Positions 43,280 to 55,702 of a DNA stretch of 64,000 nt are shown here, piece after piece. The notes under the pieces are model-generated. The model saw only the letters and a list, made by a program, of their open reading frames with translations, made no database searches and had not been told where the DNA came from. Where the stretch lies: contig QAOA01000967.1 in assembly GCA_003255065.1 (NCBI GenBank), forward strand, positions 248,001 to 312,000, read 5' to 3'. Position 1 is the stretch's first letter. Every line of letters begins with the position of its first letter. This DNA comes from Cercis canadensis. Taxonomy: Eukaryota; Streptophyta; Magnoliopsida; Fabales; Fabaceae. The translations under genes were made by a program, and so were the position numbers.

Positions 43280-44877
43280 ATGAGAACTGCACGGATTATA
43301 GCATATGATGTATCATGTGCCTCCTCCTCTTGCATTGACTTTTTTCATACTGCAGAGGATAATTTCAGAGTTTGTCTAAGTTGGATCTTCAGGGAGTTCT
43401 ATGAAGATGCAAGTATCAAAGGCATTGCAAACAGAAGGGATTTGAGCATACCTTCTTTAGAGAATTCTCTTTGTAGTGTCCAATCATGAGTGGTGTTAAT
43501 TATTTAGTGATGGATTACTTATCAACTCCTGATCCTTCCTTTTTTCCTTTGTAGTATGATTGATGAGTTAAGAGTTTGTACAAGTTTTATGTTCTTTCTT
43601 TCTTTCTTGTGAAATTCTTTTAGATAGATAACAAGTGTATAGCAATTGTGGGATTCGTACATAATGCAATGAATTTTGTCATGAAAGTATCCTTTTTATA
43701 TATATGTAACTGTTTTCTTTGGTTTGTGAGCAGGAGATTTTGTGAACCAGTGCTGCGGTGATAGCATAAAGTAATCAGCCATCCTGTATTCAATCTCAAT
43801 GTTTTACATTTATTCTCAATTCTGAACTGGAGTGTTAAACCATCCTTAGCCATTGGAAATACTACTCTCACCCCCACATTTCAATGTCCTTGGCATGAAA
43901 ATAAATTGAAGAGAAGTAATGAAGTATTCATTCTGGACATTTTCCTTATTATAATTTTTGAATGATTATCCTGATGATGTAAAGTTAATGTTGCATGTTA
44001 GCCAAGTAATGCTAACAGAATTCTTCCTCCCCCTGCAAAAGAATGTTGCAGCTGGAGTGCTGCATTAATTGCACTTCGAATTTTAGTTAATTAACTTAAT
44101 GCTCAGATGCTCAGAAGGCAACAAGAATGTCTACTGATGTACCAATTCTCTGACCAGATTTTTCTACTGATGCACCAATTCTCTCTCTAAGTTTTTAAAG
44201 ATATCTCTCTTAAGACTGACAAACTCACATGGATTACCAAGATGCTTATTCAAGCCACCAATATTTTGGATTCTTGTTAGATGAGAAACATGCCTCTTTA
44301 AAAATGGAGTGTTGGGGCTGTAAAAATAAGTTCACTAACAATCCAGAACACTAACCAAAAATATCTTTCATCATGATTTCTAAGCGTCTAATTCAAGGAA
44401 CATTAAGCTCAAAGAATAGGAAATAATCAGCATCAAAAGGAGTTTTCATAAGAATAGGAATCAAATTATAAACCAATGGTTTACATACGGAACATCTCCT
44501 TAGCTTTTCAACTTTTTTTTTTTTTCTCGCTATTTCGCATCATTGTGGATCTATACTTTTCAAAATAAGATGTTCACATCATAAGGAGTTATTATGCCAT
44601 ATCAAATACCAAAGCCAGCATCATGAAACAAAATAAATTAACAAGCTTCCGCATTACTACGGGAAGGTAGAATGCAATAATTGGCTACGAAGAGGAAAAA
44701 AGATAAGCAGGCAAGGCAAAAGCCACTAGAATTTTCTAATATGAAAGTTTGGACAAGAAGAAGCTATTCAAAGTTTCCACTTAATGCTGCATAAAAGAGT
44801 GTTGGTTATGCATTGGAATATGAGATCCATTGTGGATATCAAACAAATCACCAAATCGATAAATTCTCTTTCTTTTA
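43280..44877. other. Convergent 3' regions of the G-patch and NLR-like genes
   Basis: It contains 3' untranslated DNA of both genes. No separate gene recognised. Confidence 0.5.
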
Positions 44878-46935
44878 TTAAGGGATCACTTCTATATCAA
44901 TCCTTGGCTCAATTTGAGGTAATTCCTCTAGACTGTGACATCCTTCAATTCTGAATTCTTGCAGACGATCACAAGCCATCTTCCCTCTGCATACGCTTGT
45001 CAATTCGGGTAGTCTCCACAGCACCAAGGACACTAACTTGGGAAGTAGGAATGTGGTGTGGATACTGTTATAATAATCATTATTAGACTGGTTGACTCCA
45101 GAGAGCTCCTTGTCTATTTCCTCCATGTCTGTGATTGAAAATATCTCCTTCAGTGATAAACAACTTTCAACATAAACTTTCTCCAAGCTTGGGAGGCATG
45201 CCAATAATCCGGGTGTGAAAAGCGTCTCCATACCACAGTCAGAAGTCTTCAGAAATCTGAGACGAGATAATGCACCAGATAATGGAGGCATAGCTGATAT
45301 TGCAGCTTCATTTTCTCTCCAAAGGGATCTCAAACTACTCAGACAAACTAGTTCCATTGATTCAAGGTTTTGGAGAGAGGAGCAAAAGGAGCAAGAGTCA
45401 GAGAAACAAAATAATTTCTCCAGCTCCTCACATTCAAAAATTTTACAGTACTTCAAACAAGTAGCCTTGCTGGATGAGATAACATCACACATGCATCTCC
45501 ACTGCTCACAAAATTCTAGGTATAGCTGTTCAACATCAGCAGGGAGCACAAGAGAAAGCTGACCATCAATGTTTTTACATTGTGAAAATATTACAACTTT
45601 ACTGAAAGTGAACATGGGTGGTCCAGTACTTCCCAAGTGAAGAAGATAGTTTCTTGGCCTGTAATCTACTCTTTCCATGGCCCTTACATAGGTGTTGAAG
45701 TTATGAGGACTGTACAGATTACCTCCAAATGTTTTCAGGCGCTTTAAGCCTGTAAGATTCTGAGCTGTCACCCAAATATTCCGTGAGGACAAAGGCAATA
45801 CTAGGAATTGGAGGTTGGTCAATTTGGGTATTAGGAATCTTGTATTCCCCTCCAATAATTCTGTTCCAGAGAGATTAAGCCATATAAGTTTGATCAACTT
45901 TTCCAACCCAGGAACCCTAGTAATTTTGGAACCAGAAAAATCCACCCTCGTCAAGTTTTCTAACCCCCCCAATGGAGGCACAGATTGCAACTCACAGCAT
46001 GATGTCAGCAATAAAGAAGAGAGAAACTTCAAATCAGAGATGGACTCAGGTAAATATTTGATCTTTGTATAAGATAAATCAAGAACCTGAAGAGCAGGCA
46101 TGTTAGAGAAAAAATTATGTGGAATCTTCTTGAGGGGGTTGTGCTTAAAAACTAAGGTTGAAAGTTGAGGGCACTCGAGTGATGTGCCCTGTGAAATTTC
46201 TTGTATTGAGTTATCCATCAAAGAAACTGTGTGCATATCTGCCCAGTATCTCTCATTTGGTATCTCTTTCAAAGTCAAACCAGATGCTACCAAGAATCCA
46301 GAACTCTCCTTTATTATACTAATAGCCTTAGCACTGATATTACCAACCATTTCCACCCATTTAGTTTCTGGAACAATGGTTCCACTTTTCAACCATTTAT
46401 CATCTGAATCATTTTCTCCCCCTAATTTATATTCTTCTGACGGGTCAGAGGTTCCACCTTCCAACAGGCCGATTACCTCAAGTTGATCAAGTATTTTATG
46501 TCCTTCATCAAACTGTTCCTCCAAACTACTCTCCTTTCCAATTATCACTCCCTCGTCAACAAAATTCAATATCAACTCTCCTCTTTTGATTCTTTTGTTT
46601 ACAGCATAAAATACAGAATACAAGAAACATCTTTTAATAAGTGTACTCGAAGTTGGAGCAAGTTCTTCTCCCCCAACATCTTTCCAAACTCGTTCAGCCA
46701 ATCTGTTAACTTCGCCTTCTATGCGGTTTCTCCTCTGTTCTACATTTTCCAAACACTTTCCAACTTCACTCTTACAATTCCTATCTGGGTTTGACCCCAA
46801 CTTGTCAACTTTATTTATTTTTTGATTTTCTCTGAAGGTTAAGTTTTTCAAATTTGCTATTAGATCTAGTAACGGCCCATTTTTATCATCCCTACTGAGC
46901 AGATCCAAGTCCATCAAACCTGTTTCATCCAAATT
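44878..46935 (-). CDS. NLR-derived leucine-rich-repeat protein lacking the NB-ARC core
   Basis: A single open exon of 686 codons begins after an acceptor (GATAGCTTGCAG) at 46935 and ends with IDIEVIP. A charged N-terminal region leads into CFLYSVFYAVNKRIKRGELI ... DEGHKILDQLEVIGLLEGG. This matches the winged-helix (ARC2) end of CC-type NLR immune receptors of the RPS2/At4g27190 group. About twelve irregular leucine-rich repeats follow, for example LQVLDLSYTKIKYLPESIS, and a C-terminal part with LKYCKIFECEELEKLF and SLEKVYVESCLSLKEIF. The P-loop, kinase-2, GLPL and most of ARC2 are absent, so nucleotide switching is impossible. The ORF can also start at ATG 46965, but the in-frame acceptor suggests splicing from upstream. 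It is either a functional truncated NLR or a pseudogene that kept a long frame. The LRR frame has no stops over 2 kb, which favours recent or ongoing selection. Confidence 0.72.
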   Translation of the reverse strand, partial: NLDETGLMDLDLLSRDDKNGPLLDLIANLKNLTFRENQKINKVDKLGSNPDRNCKSEVGKCLENVEQRRNRIEGEVNRLAERVWKDVGGEELAPTSSTLIKRCFLYSVFYAVNKRIKRGELILNFVDEGVIIGKESSLEEQFDEGHKILDQLEVIGLLEGGTSDPSEEYKLGGENDSDDKWLKSGTIVPETKWVEMVGNISAKAISIIKESSGFLVASGLTLKEIPNERYWADMHTVSLMDNSIQEISQGTSLECPQLSTLVFKHNPLKKIPHNFFSNMPALQVLDLSYTKIKYLPESISDLKFLSSLLLTSCCELQSVPPLGGLENLTRVDFSGSKITRVPGLEKLIKLIWLNLSGTELLEGNTRFLIPKLTNLQFLVLPLSSRNIWVTAQNLTGLKRLKTFGGNLYSPHNFNTYVRAMERVDYRPRNYLLHLGSTGPPMFTFSKVVIFSQCKNIDGQLSLVLPADVEQLYLEFCEQWRCMCDVISSSKATCLKYCKIFECEELEKLFCFSDSCSFCSSLQNLESMELVCLSSLRSLWRENEAAISAMPPLSGALSRLRFLKTSDCGMETLFTPGLLACLPSLEKVYVESCLSLKEIFSITDMEEIDKELSGVNQSNNDYYNSIHTTFLLPKLVSLVLWRLPELTSVCRGKMACDRLQEFRIEGCHSLEELPQIEPRIDIEVIP

Positions 46936-47331
46936 CTGCAAGCTATCAGAAATCCATTTGGTCAAAGGAAAATTGATTTAAAACATATCAAATTCTAGAG
47001 TAGAATTATTCCAGGAGTTGAAATAGAGAAACTAAGGGAAAAAGAACACACACAAAAAGAAGTCATAAGGCTTCAATATATCTATAATTTCAGGCATAAA
47101 ACGAACACTAAAGCTACCGACATAAAGTGGAAGTTACTCACAGGCCAACCTAGGTACCCTTTTACTCAGTTATCTTATAAACCAATATTTAGAAAAGAAG
47201 GAAAAATAAGAAACAAGGTGAAGTCACTCCAGCTTCAGCTCCTTCTACATTGGCTCATTGACATGTTAGTTATAAAATAATTCGTCAGGCTAGAAATCTA
47301 ACTTGATATGTCATTCAACAGTATTACATAC

Positions 47332-47588
47332 CATATCCATAGATTTTAATTTAATTTCCATTTTAAGCATAGAAAAGTTAATCACAATGAAAATATGGCA
47401 TGAAGAAAACATGGATGAGATAGACAAGTTGAAAAATATTGCACCTTCTGTAGAGACGTTTAAGTCCCCGAAGATGATAGCCCCATTAGCGATGCCCTGG
47501 ATAAGTCCCGTCTGATTGATAATACCTTTGTTATGCAGTGTACCACTGTTGTAAACGGTGGCGTCACAATGAGGGCGAGCCTCACCAT
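47332..47588 (-). CDS. Possible upstream exon of the NLR-like gene
   Basis: A minus-strand open block lies between an acceptor (CCTATATCAG) and a strong donor (GGATATG|GTATGTAA). It has 257 bp and would enter the LRR exon in the right phase. It encodes DGEARPHCDATVYNSG, then TLHNKGIINQTG and GNANGA-like short repeats of N-x-G/INQ type, then a hydrophobic Ser/Phe-rich stretch. This is not an NLR sequence I know. Linking it to the LRR exon is inference from matching phase and good splice signals. An upstream piece ending ...SSTWVQ (donor at 48214) also fits in phase, but no start codon was found for it. Confidence 0.35.
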
Positions 47589-48214
47589 CTGATATAGGAA
47601 AGAAGGAAAATTAGGAAATTCGTTGAACTAGAAACTATTCAATGTCAAAACAAGGTGTTTTATGCNCGTCTTAGTATCTATCTAATGTATCATTACTCAG
47701 CATTTTAGGAAAACAATTTTTTCTGTACATTATGTGTGTGTTTGTGTAATCATTGTATTTACTACAATATTTGAAGTTCATTAAGCACAGGCAAAAGCCA
47801 AAGTAAAAAAGCAACACTTTCTGTTATCTAATACATATGTATATATAATTGTTGGAAATGTAATCTAGAAAAATCAAGAAAGTTACAAAAGTAAAAAATA
47901 TTGTACTAGAAAGTTTAGAAACAAAAGATTATTTTCTTTTACATTTGAAATAATAGAAGAAAATAAATAAACCACAATTGAGACCATTTTCTGTAAAGGA
48001 ATTCAAACTGCAGTGTGTTGTTGTGCAAAGTAATGAAAAATCATACAATATTTAAAAGATCTGTAACAGCTAAATGATAAAATAAATAAAAGGAAAATTC
48101 GGGAAGTTTCATTAGACAAGGAAGACAGCAGATAAGAAANAGAAGAAAAACATATGAGCTTCTGGGGCTTCTCCAACCAGAAAAAAGAAAAATAAAGAAA
48201 AAAAAACATATTAC

Positions 48215-48280
48215 CTTGAACCCAGGTGGAGGAAGGAGTGACGATCTGATTGTTTATTAAAGCATATGGATATCCAAATG
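48215..48280 (-). CDS. Possible further upstream exon of the NLR-like gene
   Basis: The frame encodes FGYPYALINNQIVTPSSTW between an acceptor-like TTGCTTCTAG and a donor G|GTAATATG. It joins in phase to the exon at 47588. The open frame continues upstream of the acceptor but reaches a stop without an ATG. Very tentative. Confidence 0.25.
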
Positions 48281-50585
48281 CTAGAAGCAAAGGGAGTGTT
48301 GCAGTTACATTTATAGCACGTAGCAAGAAGGAAGCAGGAAAGGGAAAGAAGATTTAACATTGAAGATTCATTACTGCATTAATTCTATCCACGGATGATA
48401 ACATGCAGAGTGAATCCCCCCTAAGATTAATAGATAAAACCTCTATTAGTCCCAGCTAACACAGACCTATAATAGACGAGTTATCTCCCCTTCTCCAATA
48501 ATTTAGGGCCTCTTTCTTGAAATTTGGATTTGTATTAGATCAGTTGTTAATTACTGACTTAAAATGTCAAAACCAGCGTTCATGAGAACCATTTATTTTC
48601 TGACCCTAACTTGTTTTGGTACAATCTTATTATACTAGGCATAGTAACTCTTAAATTGCAGGCAGTGAACCATGTGATGAGAAAAATCAGAAAACCATTT
48701 AGATGCATCAGTTGTATAAGCGAAGAAATCACTGAACCTACGAAGTGCCTCATGAGAGGTTGGGCATGATGAGTTAAGAGTAGCAGAAACCAAAACCCAC
48801 AAAGCTAGAGAGAGCAAATTAGGATTCTCTTTTATTTGTTTTCTTCTGTGTTTGATACATAAATGCTGATTGAACAGAACCAACATCCCTCTCCCACTAC
48901 CCCATAACAATCAGAGTATTAGCAGAAGAAAACTATGCAAAACTTGAACTCATTACATGTAAGTTAACCCCATCAAAGGAGGATAACTCACCGGCGACAC
49001 TGAGAGTCTGAGACAGCGAGACAGCGACAAAGGTCAAAGACACAACAGAGACACCAGCGAGACGACAGTGATCGGCGATGGATTGAAGTCTGAGAATGGT
49101 TTGGAGAGTGTATTATGGAAGTCTGAGAATGGATTGAAGTCTAAATTGCATCTATGGGAAACTGGGATAATAAGAATAACCAGACATCCACAGGTATAAA
49201 TCCAAATAATAGCAAAATTCCAGTAACATTAGAATGGAAATTATCTGTGAAGGTAGAAATGTCACTCTCTTAGTCTGTCCTTGATTATGCTCTGAAATAG
49301 AAATAGTGGACTCTTCCAATAAAGAAGATCATCAGTTAACTCAAATTTCATTAAAATAAAAATAATAATTAGTTCTTTGCAGCAGAAGATATGCAATCTA
49401 CAAAAAGAAGTTATCTTTTGACTGAATTACAGTGACCTATTAGGCTAAGTCTTATAATCTGAACATGTAAAAAACTGATTCTATTATATTATGGAAGTAT
49501 GTGATATCTCTTTGACTTAGCAACATAACAATCATCTATGTGAAAGAAAATAAATTATTACCACACAGTAGTTAATATTTATAGTTCATTTATCCTTATT
49601 ACTTCAAATCCAAGAAAATCCACATTCCGATGGCTTAGACCAACAGAACCTTGACAATTTACTTGTCCTTTTTACCACACAGTAGTTAATCAAAGACATG
49701 TCACCCAATTATTAGATTCACTACCCCTAGATCCTAATTGATTAGACATGATTTTGCTTCATTAGTAGCTCATATATAGCTAAATCAAACAGTCACTGAT
49801 AAAAGTGTCAGCATTCTACTTTAACCAAATACACCAAAGAATTGCATACACTTTACATTGTCATAAAGTTTTAGCACTCAAAAAGTCAGCTCAAAGAAAG
49901 CCTATATGCAAGAAAACTGGGGGAAACGGTGGTGTAACAGTCAGTAAAAGCAATTATATTAAATTTAAATCAACTCTGTTTCTTTTTGGGTCCAGAAATC
50001 ACCTCTTCCCTTCATAACAATATGCAAAGCATTTAAAGGTGGACTCAGTTTGACCAGTCGATACCTAAGAATAACACAAGTGCCTACAGGAACTAGGAAG
50101 TTCCAAATGGTACAACAATATAAACAGAATGAACAATATATGTCATTGTGACCCAGTAAACCACAGGCATGTAAAGAAATGACAGTGGTAACAATACAAA
50201 GATGGAGAGGGCAGAAGTAAATAGCAATACCTCTTGAAGAACTCAGTAACATATCGTACAATAAAGCTAACACACACAAGAAAACAGAATGGGAGAAAAG
50301 GGGGTTAATGTTTGAACTGCACGGATTATCAAGAAGAAATACAACATGGGTTTCAGAAATTCAACAGTGAGTAACCAGACTAGACAGGTGCGAACTTACA
50401 ATTCAATAAACAATAGAACAATCCTGATCTGGGTTTCGAACCCTAAACATCTTCAATCTCAAAAATGAAACAAAAGCAATCCTACACTACTCACAGAAAT
50501 CCTCAAGCCAAAAATTACACACACAAGGGGGTTTAAAAATCCACATTCCGATAAGTCACAAAACCAGAAAAATCTACAAGTAACT
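48281..50585. other. Upstream region of the NLR-like gene, no clear coding sequence
   Basis: AT-rich. Near 48990-49090 the minus strand has a CTCGCTGTCTCAGACTCTC-type leader-like block followed by CGCCG|GTGAGTTA, which looks like a 5' splice site and resembles the block at 50590-50790. No other gene seen. Confidence 0.4.
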
Positions 50586-50790
50586 CACCTGCAAGTCTGC
50601 AACACCTAGACACCCAGACAGCAGAGACACCGGCGATGGTCCGACGATGGAGGAGAGGAGAGTGCTAAGGAGAGAACCCGTAGTAAGGGATTTGAGAATG
50701 GGAGGGAGAATCGGAGAACGAGAGAAAATTCTGAAGTTAGGGATTCTGAAGTGAGGGGAGGAGTCGAAGGAGACCTGGGGCAACTGGGCT
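50586..50790 (-). other. Leader-exon-like block with a GTGAGT donor
   Basis: The minus strand reads a GC-richer, CT-rich stretch ending GTTGCAGACTTGCAG|GTGAGTTA. It looks like a 5' untranslated exon for the minus-strand NLR-like gene, over 3.6 kb away. No transcript evidence. Confidence 0.35.
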
Positions 50791-50799
50791 ACTCATCCT

Positions 50800-51000
50800 T
50801 ATTTATCAAAACGACCTCGTATCTCTATATTCGGTTCGGTTCAGTTTATCACCGGTTTTTTTCACTGAAATTGAAAACCGAACCGACCCATCGGTTTTTT
50901 AGAAAACCAAACCATGAGCCGGACTGCCTCTCTTAGTTTGACTCGGTTTATTCCCAGTTCAGTCGATTTGGCAGATTTAGGCGTTTTGGCTTACACCCCT
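50800..51000. mobile_element. CGGTT-rich hAT-like fragment
   Basis: The sequence TTCGGTTCGGTTCAG ... GAAAACCGAACCGACCC ... GGCTTACACCCCT has the composition and ACACCCCT end seen in non-autonomous plant hAT elements. A matching left end was not found. Confidence 0.35.
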
Positions 51001-51054
51001 CAATCTTGATATGTGCAAAGTGCAACCAAACACAACTTTTCATTTTCTACTCCC

Positions 51055-51497
51055 CAGGGTGTAATCGGTCTGGTTTAGTCTGGTTTATATTCCAAACCGA
51101 CACTAAAGCGATTAAACTATATCAGTTTGGTTTGGTTCGATTTTCTAAATTTTTGAAAATAAAACTGAATTGAATCAAACTAAATCGGTTCGATTCAGTT
51201 TTGTAGGTTTTGTCGGTTTTGTCCACATAAGCTATTTTTTCAAATTTGAACAAGAAGCCAAAAGTTGAACTGGTTTTAACTATTTTAAAAAGAAAATACT
51301 TCAAAATAACTAAAACGAGTTCGGTTCAATTTATTTTCGATTTTTCTTCATCAAAATCGAGAACCAAATTGAACCCTCGATTTTTTAGAAAATAAAACTG
51401 AGAATTAGATTGACACTCTCGATCAGGTTCGGTTTTTTCTAGTTCGGTTCAATTAGGTCAATTTGACCAGTTTGACTGATTTAGCATACACCCCTCA
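51055..51497. mobile_element. Possible non-autonomous hAT element, CGGTT-rich
   Basis: It begins CAGGGTGTAATCGGTCTGG and ends AGCATACACCCCT, roughly inverted ends. The interior is full of TTCGGTTC/GAACCGAA-like motifs. The flanks do not give an 8-bp duplication, so the borders are uncertain. Confidence 0.4.
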
Positions 51498-53066
51498 GGA
51501 GTGTTATAATCATGAACGGACCCACGTACAACAATATGGGGGCAAAGTAAAAAAAAAAAAAAAAAAAAAAACCTAAAAAAAAAAAAAAAACTTAACCAAG
51601 TGTAAATAACATTTTTTTTTGCCCCCATTAAAAATTATATGTTGCCCCATGGCCCCACCCCACATCCCACATTTCCATTTCTCACTACAGCCTAAAGCAT
51701 TCTTTTATTAAGGAGTCCAAAAGTCATAGAGACAGATAAAGAGAGAAGGAGAGAGAGACAGATAAGAGAATGGGGTGAGGTGAGAATCATGATTCTGAAT
51801 CGTGAGATAGAAATTCAAAAAGGCCAAAACCAAAAGTCATTCTCAAAGCTTTCCTCTTCAAGTTCATCTGTTCTACTTCTTTCCTCTTCATCAATTCTTC
51901 TTCTCTTGGTCCCACGTTGGCCAGCCTCCATGGTCTAGTCTGTAGTCCAGTGCAATTGAGTAACTGCAAGCTACAAATTATTTCAAGTGTTCAATATTCT
52001 TTTTTATTTTTATTTTATATGAATATGATATAACTGTATAAAATTTCTCTCTCTTTTGTTTATTTATTTGTTAAATATTCATTTTATACAAATTCTTGTG
52101 TTTAATGCTGTTATAATGTACTGTTTTATTTAGGCGCACTCACAAATTAAACTATCTATTTAACGGTCAATCCTAGTAGGTACAATAAAACACAGCTTTT
52201 CCTTTTCTACTCAGAGGTCCTACAATATTAGTGTGAATATGCTGCTGACCAACTCAAACGTGGCGTGGCACTATGATATATCACGACCAAGAAATTGATT
52301 AAGTCTCTTTTTCACATTCACTTGTAACCATTACTAAACAAACTACCCCAAAAAATAAATAAATAAAGTAGCCCAAGCATGCCATTATCACAAGTATGTT
52401 ACCTTTAATTATTTAAGTTAGGTAGTATAATGTTAGTCATGTTATGAGTAAAAAACTTATTCTTTGTTTGACATTAAAAGTGGCCATTTCATCAAGGCAT
52501 TGAAAACGGAGACTGTTAAAAATGTTACAATACTCAACAAATGCTTTTATATTATAGTTTTCCTAAACATTTATTAATTAGGAAAGGAGAACTTCTAGCA
52601 TTAATTCTTTGAATAATGTAGTTTTGAGAAATAATTTTATTAATATCAATGTTTTCAAATTAATTTTATGTGTACCGTTGTTTTGGATTTTTTATTATTT
52701 TTTCTATTGATGCACAATTGCCAAGAATCCCACCTATTATGTAAAAGGAGAATTGCATAACTATTTGAATGACGCCATTTGCTATGTCACAACTCTACTA
52801 TTGGTGCCATTTGCCAAATGCTACACATTGGTATAACTGTAATTATTTTTCTTCGCTGCTAAACTGTCTTATAGTTGGGCTAAAAAAGCACAGTAAACCT
52901 AATACAATAACCAAAAAGTCATAATCAGTTAACCACAAGTCCATCAATCATCATCTCTCCATTTAGATATAAGGCTCTCCCTCCCTCTTCCATGTTGAAC
53001 TTCATCATCAAGAATTCGCTGAGGCAGTACCCAGTAAGACAAAGCATACAAGGTTAGGATTTTTTT
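51498..53066. other. Intergenic DNA
   Basis: It has long A-runs near 51550-51590 and is otherwise AT-rich with no recognised gene. Confidence 0.5.
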
Positions 53067-55386
53067 TTAGTAAAATCTTTTTTAGTGCTTAAAAAATACT
53101 CTTACTGTCACTTTAATCCCTTTTTTTTTGTGCCAACTTAGTCATCAAATTTATGTTTCGTCTATTAATTTAGTCCTCCGTCTGGGTTCGTTAGAGAGGG
53201 TTGGGCGGAAATTTTCATGTAACACGTTAAGTGCTAACATGACTATTAAGTAACATTGCAATGTGACGTGGCATGAATGAAAGTTGCTGGAATGGGTTGT
53301 AAAAAATGACACCGTTTTCCTTCTCTCTTTGCCTTCTCCCTTCATGAATCCGAGTGAAATAGAGGACCATCTCTTCCATCATCACCATCCCCATGATTTG
53401 GACCCATCCTACCCCACCACCACCTCCACCACCAAGCTAGAGAGAGAAGGATTTTTTCATCTTCTCCACAAAAAATGCTGCCAACGCCTCCATTGCTGCC
53501 ATTGTGAGGTCATCGCCCAACTCCATCAACCTTGTCACTCCCCTGCAAGCATTCCTTGGTATTTTTGTATGACATTCCTCTTATTGACCAATGCACAAAT
53601 GTGTTCTTTTATGAAGAATTTAAGAGGCAGAGACATGCTAGAACGCATACAAAAATTCATTATTCGGAAAGTTATAGCAATTTTTTTTTCTTAAAAACAA
53701 AAGGCCATAAAGAAACACATTAAAAGTTTCATAAATTATCTATCTCTAAAGAGAAGTCACGGAAATATTTTACTGTTAAAAGTAAGCAAATTACAAACTT
53801 TTTACAATTTGTTCCACATCCAAAAATCACAGCAGACACAAGCCATCACAAACATTTTATCTGGAGAGTCATTGTTAGATATGTTCTCACACACGAACAT
53901 TCTATCTGTGTAATCAAGATTCCTAGTAGTGAGAAGTAGGGAGATATATAAAGCTGGAAATGACATTACTCCAGCTCCACTACCTCGAATTGTTGTCTAA
54001 AAATATCAGCACACGCACAAAACTAATATTGAAGCCTTTCAGTCTCTCTCTCTCTCTCCCCCCTTTGCAAGTTGCAATGGCCCCTACAGAAAAGTTATCC
54101 CTGTCTTATCATTTTCTCTCTTTTGGTCATTGCGATCAAGTGGTGTGAGTGTGACATAGAACAACTTGTAAGCTGTTGGTACTTTCTGCTATGAATGGTA
54201 AGTGCCGACCAACACATTGTGTACACTTATGAAAGGGAGAAAACAGAAGACTACACGCTAAACAGCAAGACAAAACTGAACATTATCTAAATAAAACAAA
54301 TTATATTTCACCTTGTGCAAGCTAACATGGCTGAATCTCCAGCTCCGGCCATTATCATCAACAATTAACATTTTTACTCATCTTTACACTTGGTTCAAAA
54401 TTTCATTCAGAAAATACGCCGAACAGGTAATGGGCCACTTGCCAAGCCTAGCTGAAGAGAATTCCAGAGAACTTCATCTGTTTCCACTTAATTTCTAGAA
54501 CCAACAATGAATTTTAAACTACTTTTTTCAGAAACTAACTACATCTTTGGTTGACTTGAGATAAAGTATAAGTGTGTTTTGAGAATAAAGTGAAGCACAA
54601 TGACCACCACGTTTGATTTGTTGCATAGACCGTCAACCCATCAGTTATGATAGAAAGACATTTTATTTGGCAAACTTTAATGCAGTGAAATTCCCAAACA
54701 GAGCAAACAAAGAATTGATAAAAGCACTAATAAAGGACATTGAATGCATCCAAGTAAACTGATGTGGTCAAAAAAGAGCAGTTGACAAAAATGGACAATG
54801 AATGTACAGTATTAGCAGATTTCAACTTATGATTCCCCATTGTTAAGTAGATGGCTTCTGCGATCAGCAGAGATAGCAACTTACGAAATTAAAATAAGTA
54901 ACTATTGAATTTGGGATGGGAAGAAGGGGAGGGTTGCCTTTCTTTGATGATTGTTTGTGCCGGTGAGCGAGAGATAGAATAGGAAAATGCAGAGAGAGAG
55001 AATAGGAGAAACGATGAAGATGAGAGAGAGAAGAGAGAGAATAGGAAGATGTAGGGAGAGAGAAGAGAAGAAACGATGAAGATGAGTAAGAGAAGAGGAA
55101 GATGCAGAAGAGATAAAAGAGGAGACAGGACGTCATTTTGACACAATTTAGTCGAGCAAGTCTCATTCATGTCATACCACCTTGTCACGTCAGCACTTAA
55201 AGTGCCATATAAAAATTTTTATCTAATTTCACTAACGAACCTAAAAAAATTTCACTAATGAACCTAAACAGTAAATTAAATTGGCAGACAAAGTATAAAT
55301 TCGAGGATTAAATTGACACAAAAAAAATGAGGGACTAAAGTGACAATAAAAATATTTTTTAATGACCAAAAAGGGGTTTTAAGTAA
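53067..55386. mobile_element. Mutator-like element with about 220-bp inverted ends
   Basis: The left end (53067-53285) and the reverse complement of the right end (55155-55386) align throughout, with shared blocks such as CTGTCACTTTAATCCC / TTGTCACTTTAGTCCC, TTAAGTGCT(A/G)AC and ATGACATGAATGA-like sequence. Long inverted ends flanking non-transposase DNA fit a MULE. The interior has no recognisable gene; short ORFs such as 53284-53691 lack family character. A GA-rich tandem repeat of 62-bp period lies near 54990-55110. I could not confirm a 9-bp target duplication. Confidence 0.65.
54985..55110. repeat. GA-rich tandem repeat, about 62-bp period, two copies
   Basis: The block AAACGATGAAGATGAG recurs at 55009 and 55071 within AGAGAGAGAATAGGA-type sequence. 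Confidence 0.6.
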
Positions 55387-55391
55387 AACAG

Positions 55392-55702
55392 TGCACTTCA
55401 TTTTTCTCACAGAATCTCTCATGGATTTTCTCTCAAAACTCAAAGGCTTTGAGAAATTATGTGAGAAATCTTGAATTTTCTCACGGGAAGGGTTCGTAAG
55501 AAAACTAAAGCATTTATGGAGACGGTTAGAAATTCATTTCTCACGAACGTTTCTCAAGGCTTTTGAGTTCCGTGAGAAAATCCATGAAAAAATATCAGTA
55601 GTAACATTCCGTGATAAAATCCATAACAAATGTAAGCTTTTTCTGATAGGCTTGTTGTCTGTGAGAAACTTCTGTGAGTAAACATGAATTATCTTGTAGT
55701 GT
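55392..55702. mobile_element. Short CACTA-like element
   Basis: The right end is TTATCTTGTAGTG, the inverted CACTACAAG terminus. The 300 bp before it are dense in CTCACGGAA / TTCCGTGAGAAA motifs like the subterminal zones of the CACTA elements at 9676 and 30632. The left end is poor (CACTTCATTTTTCTCAC near 55395), so the left border is approximate. It separates the MULE from the hAT transposase remnant. Confidence 0.55.

Noticed and set aside
45215-46794. Several plus-strand ORFs of 85-115 codons.
   Set aside because: They are antisense shadows of the long LRR exon.
54864-55188. Two overlapping minus-strand ORFs rich in Ser, Leu and Phe.
   Set aside because: They are translations of the GA/CT-rich tandem repeat in the MULE right end.
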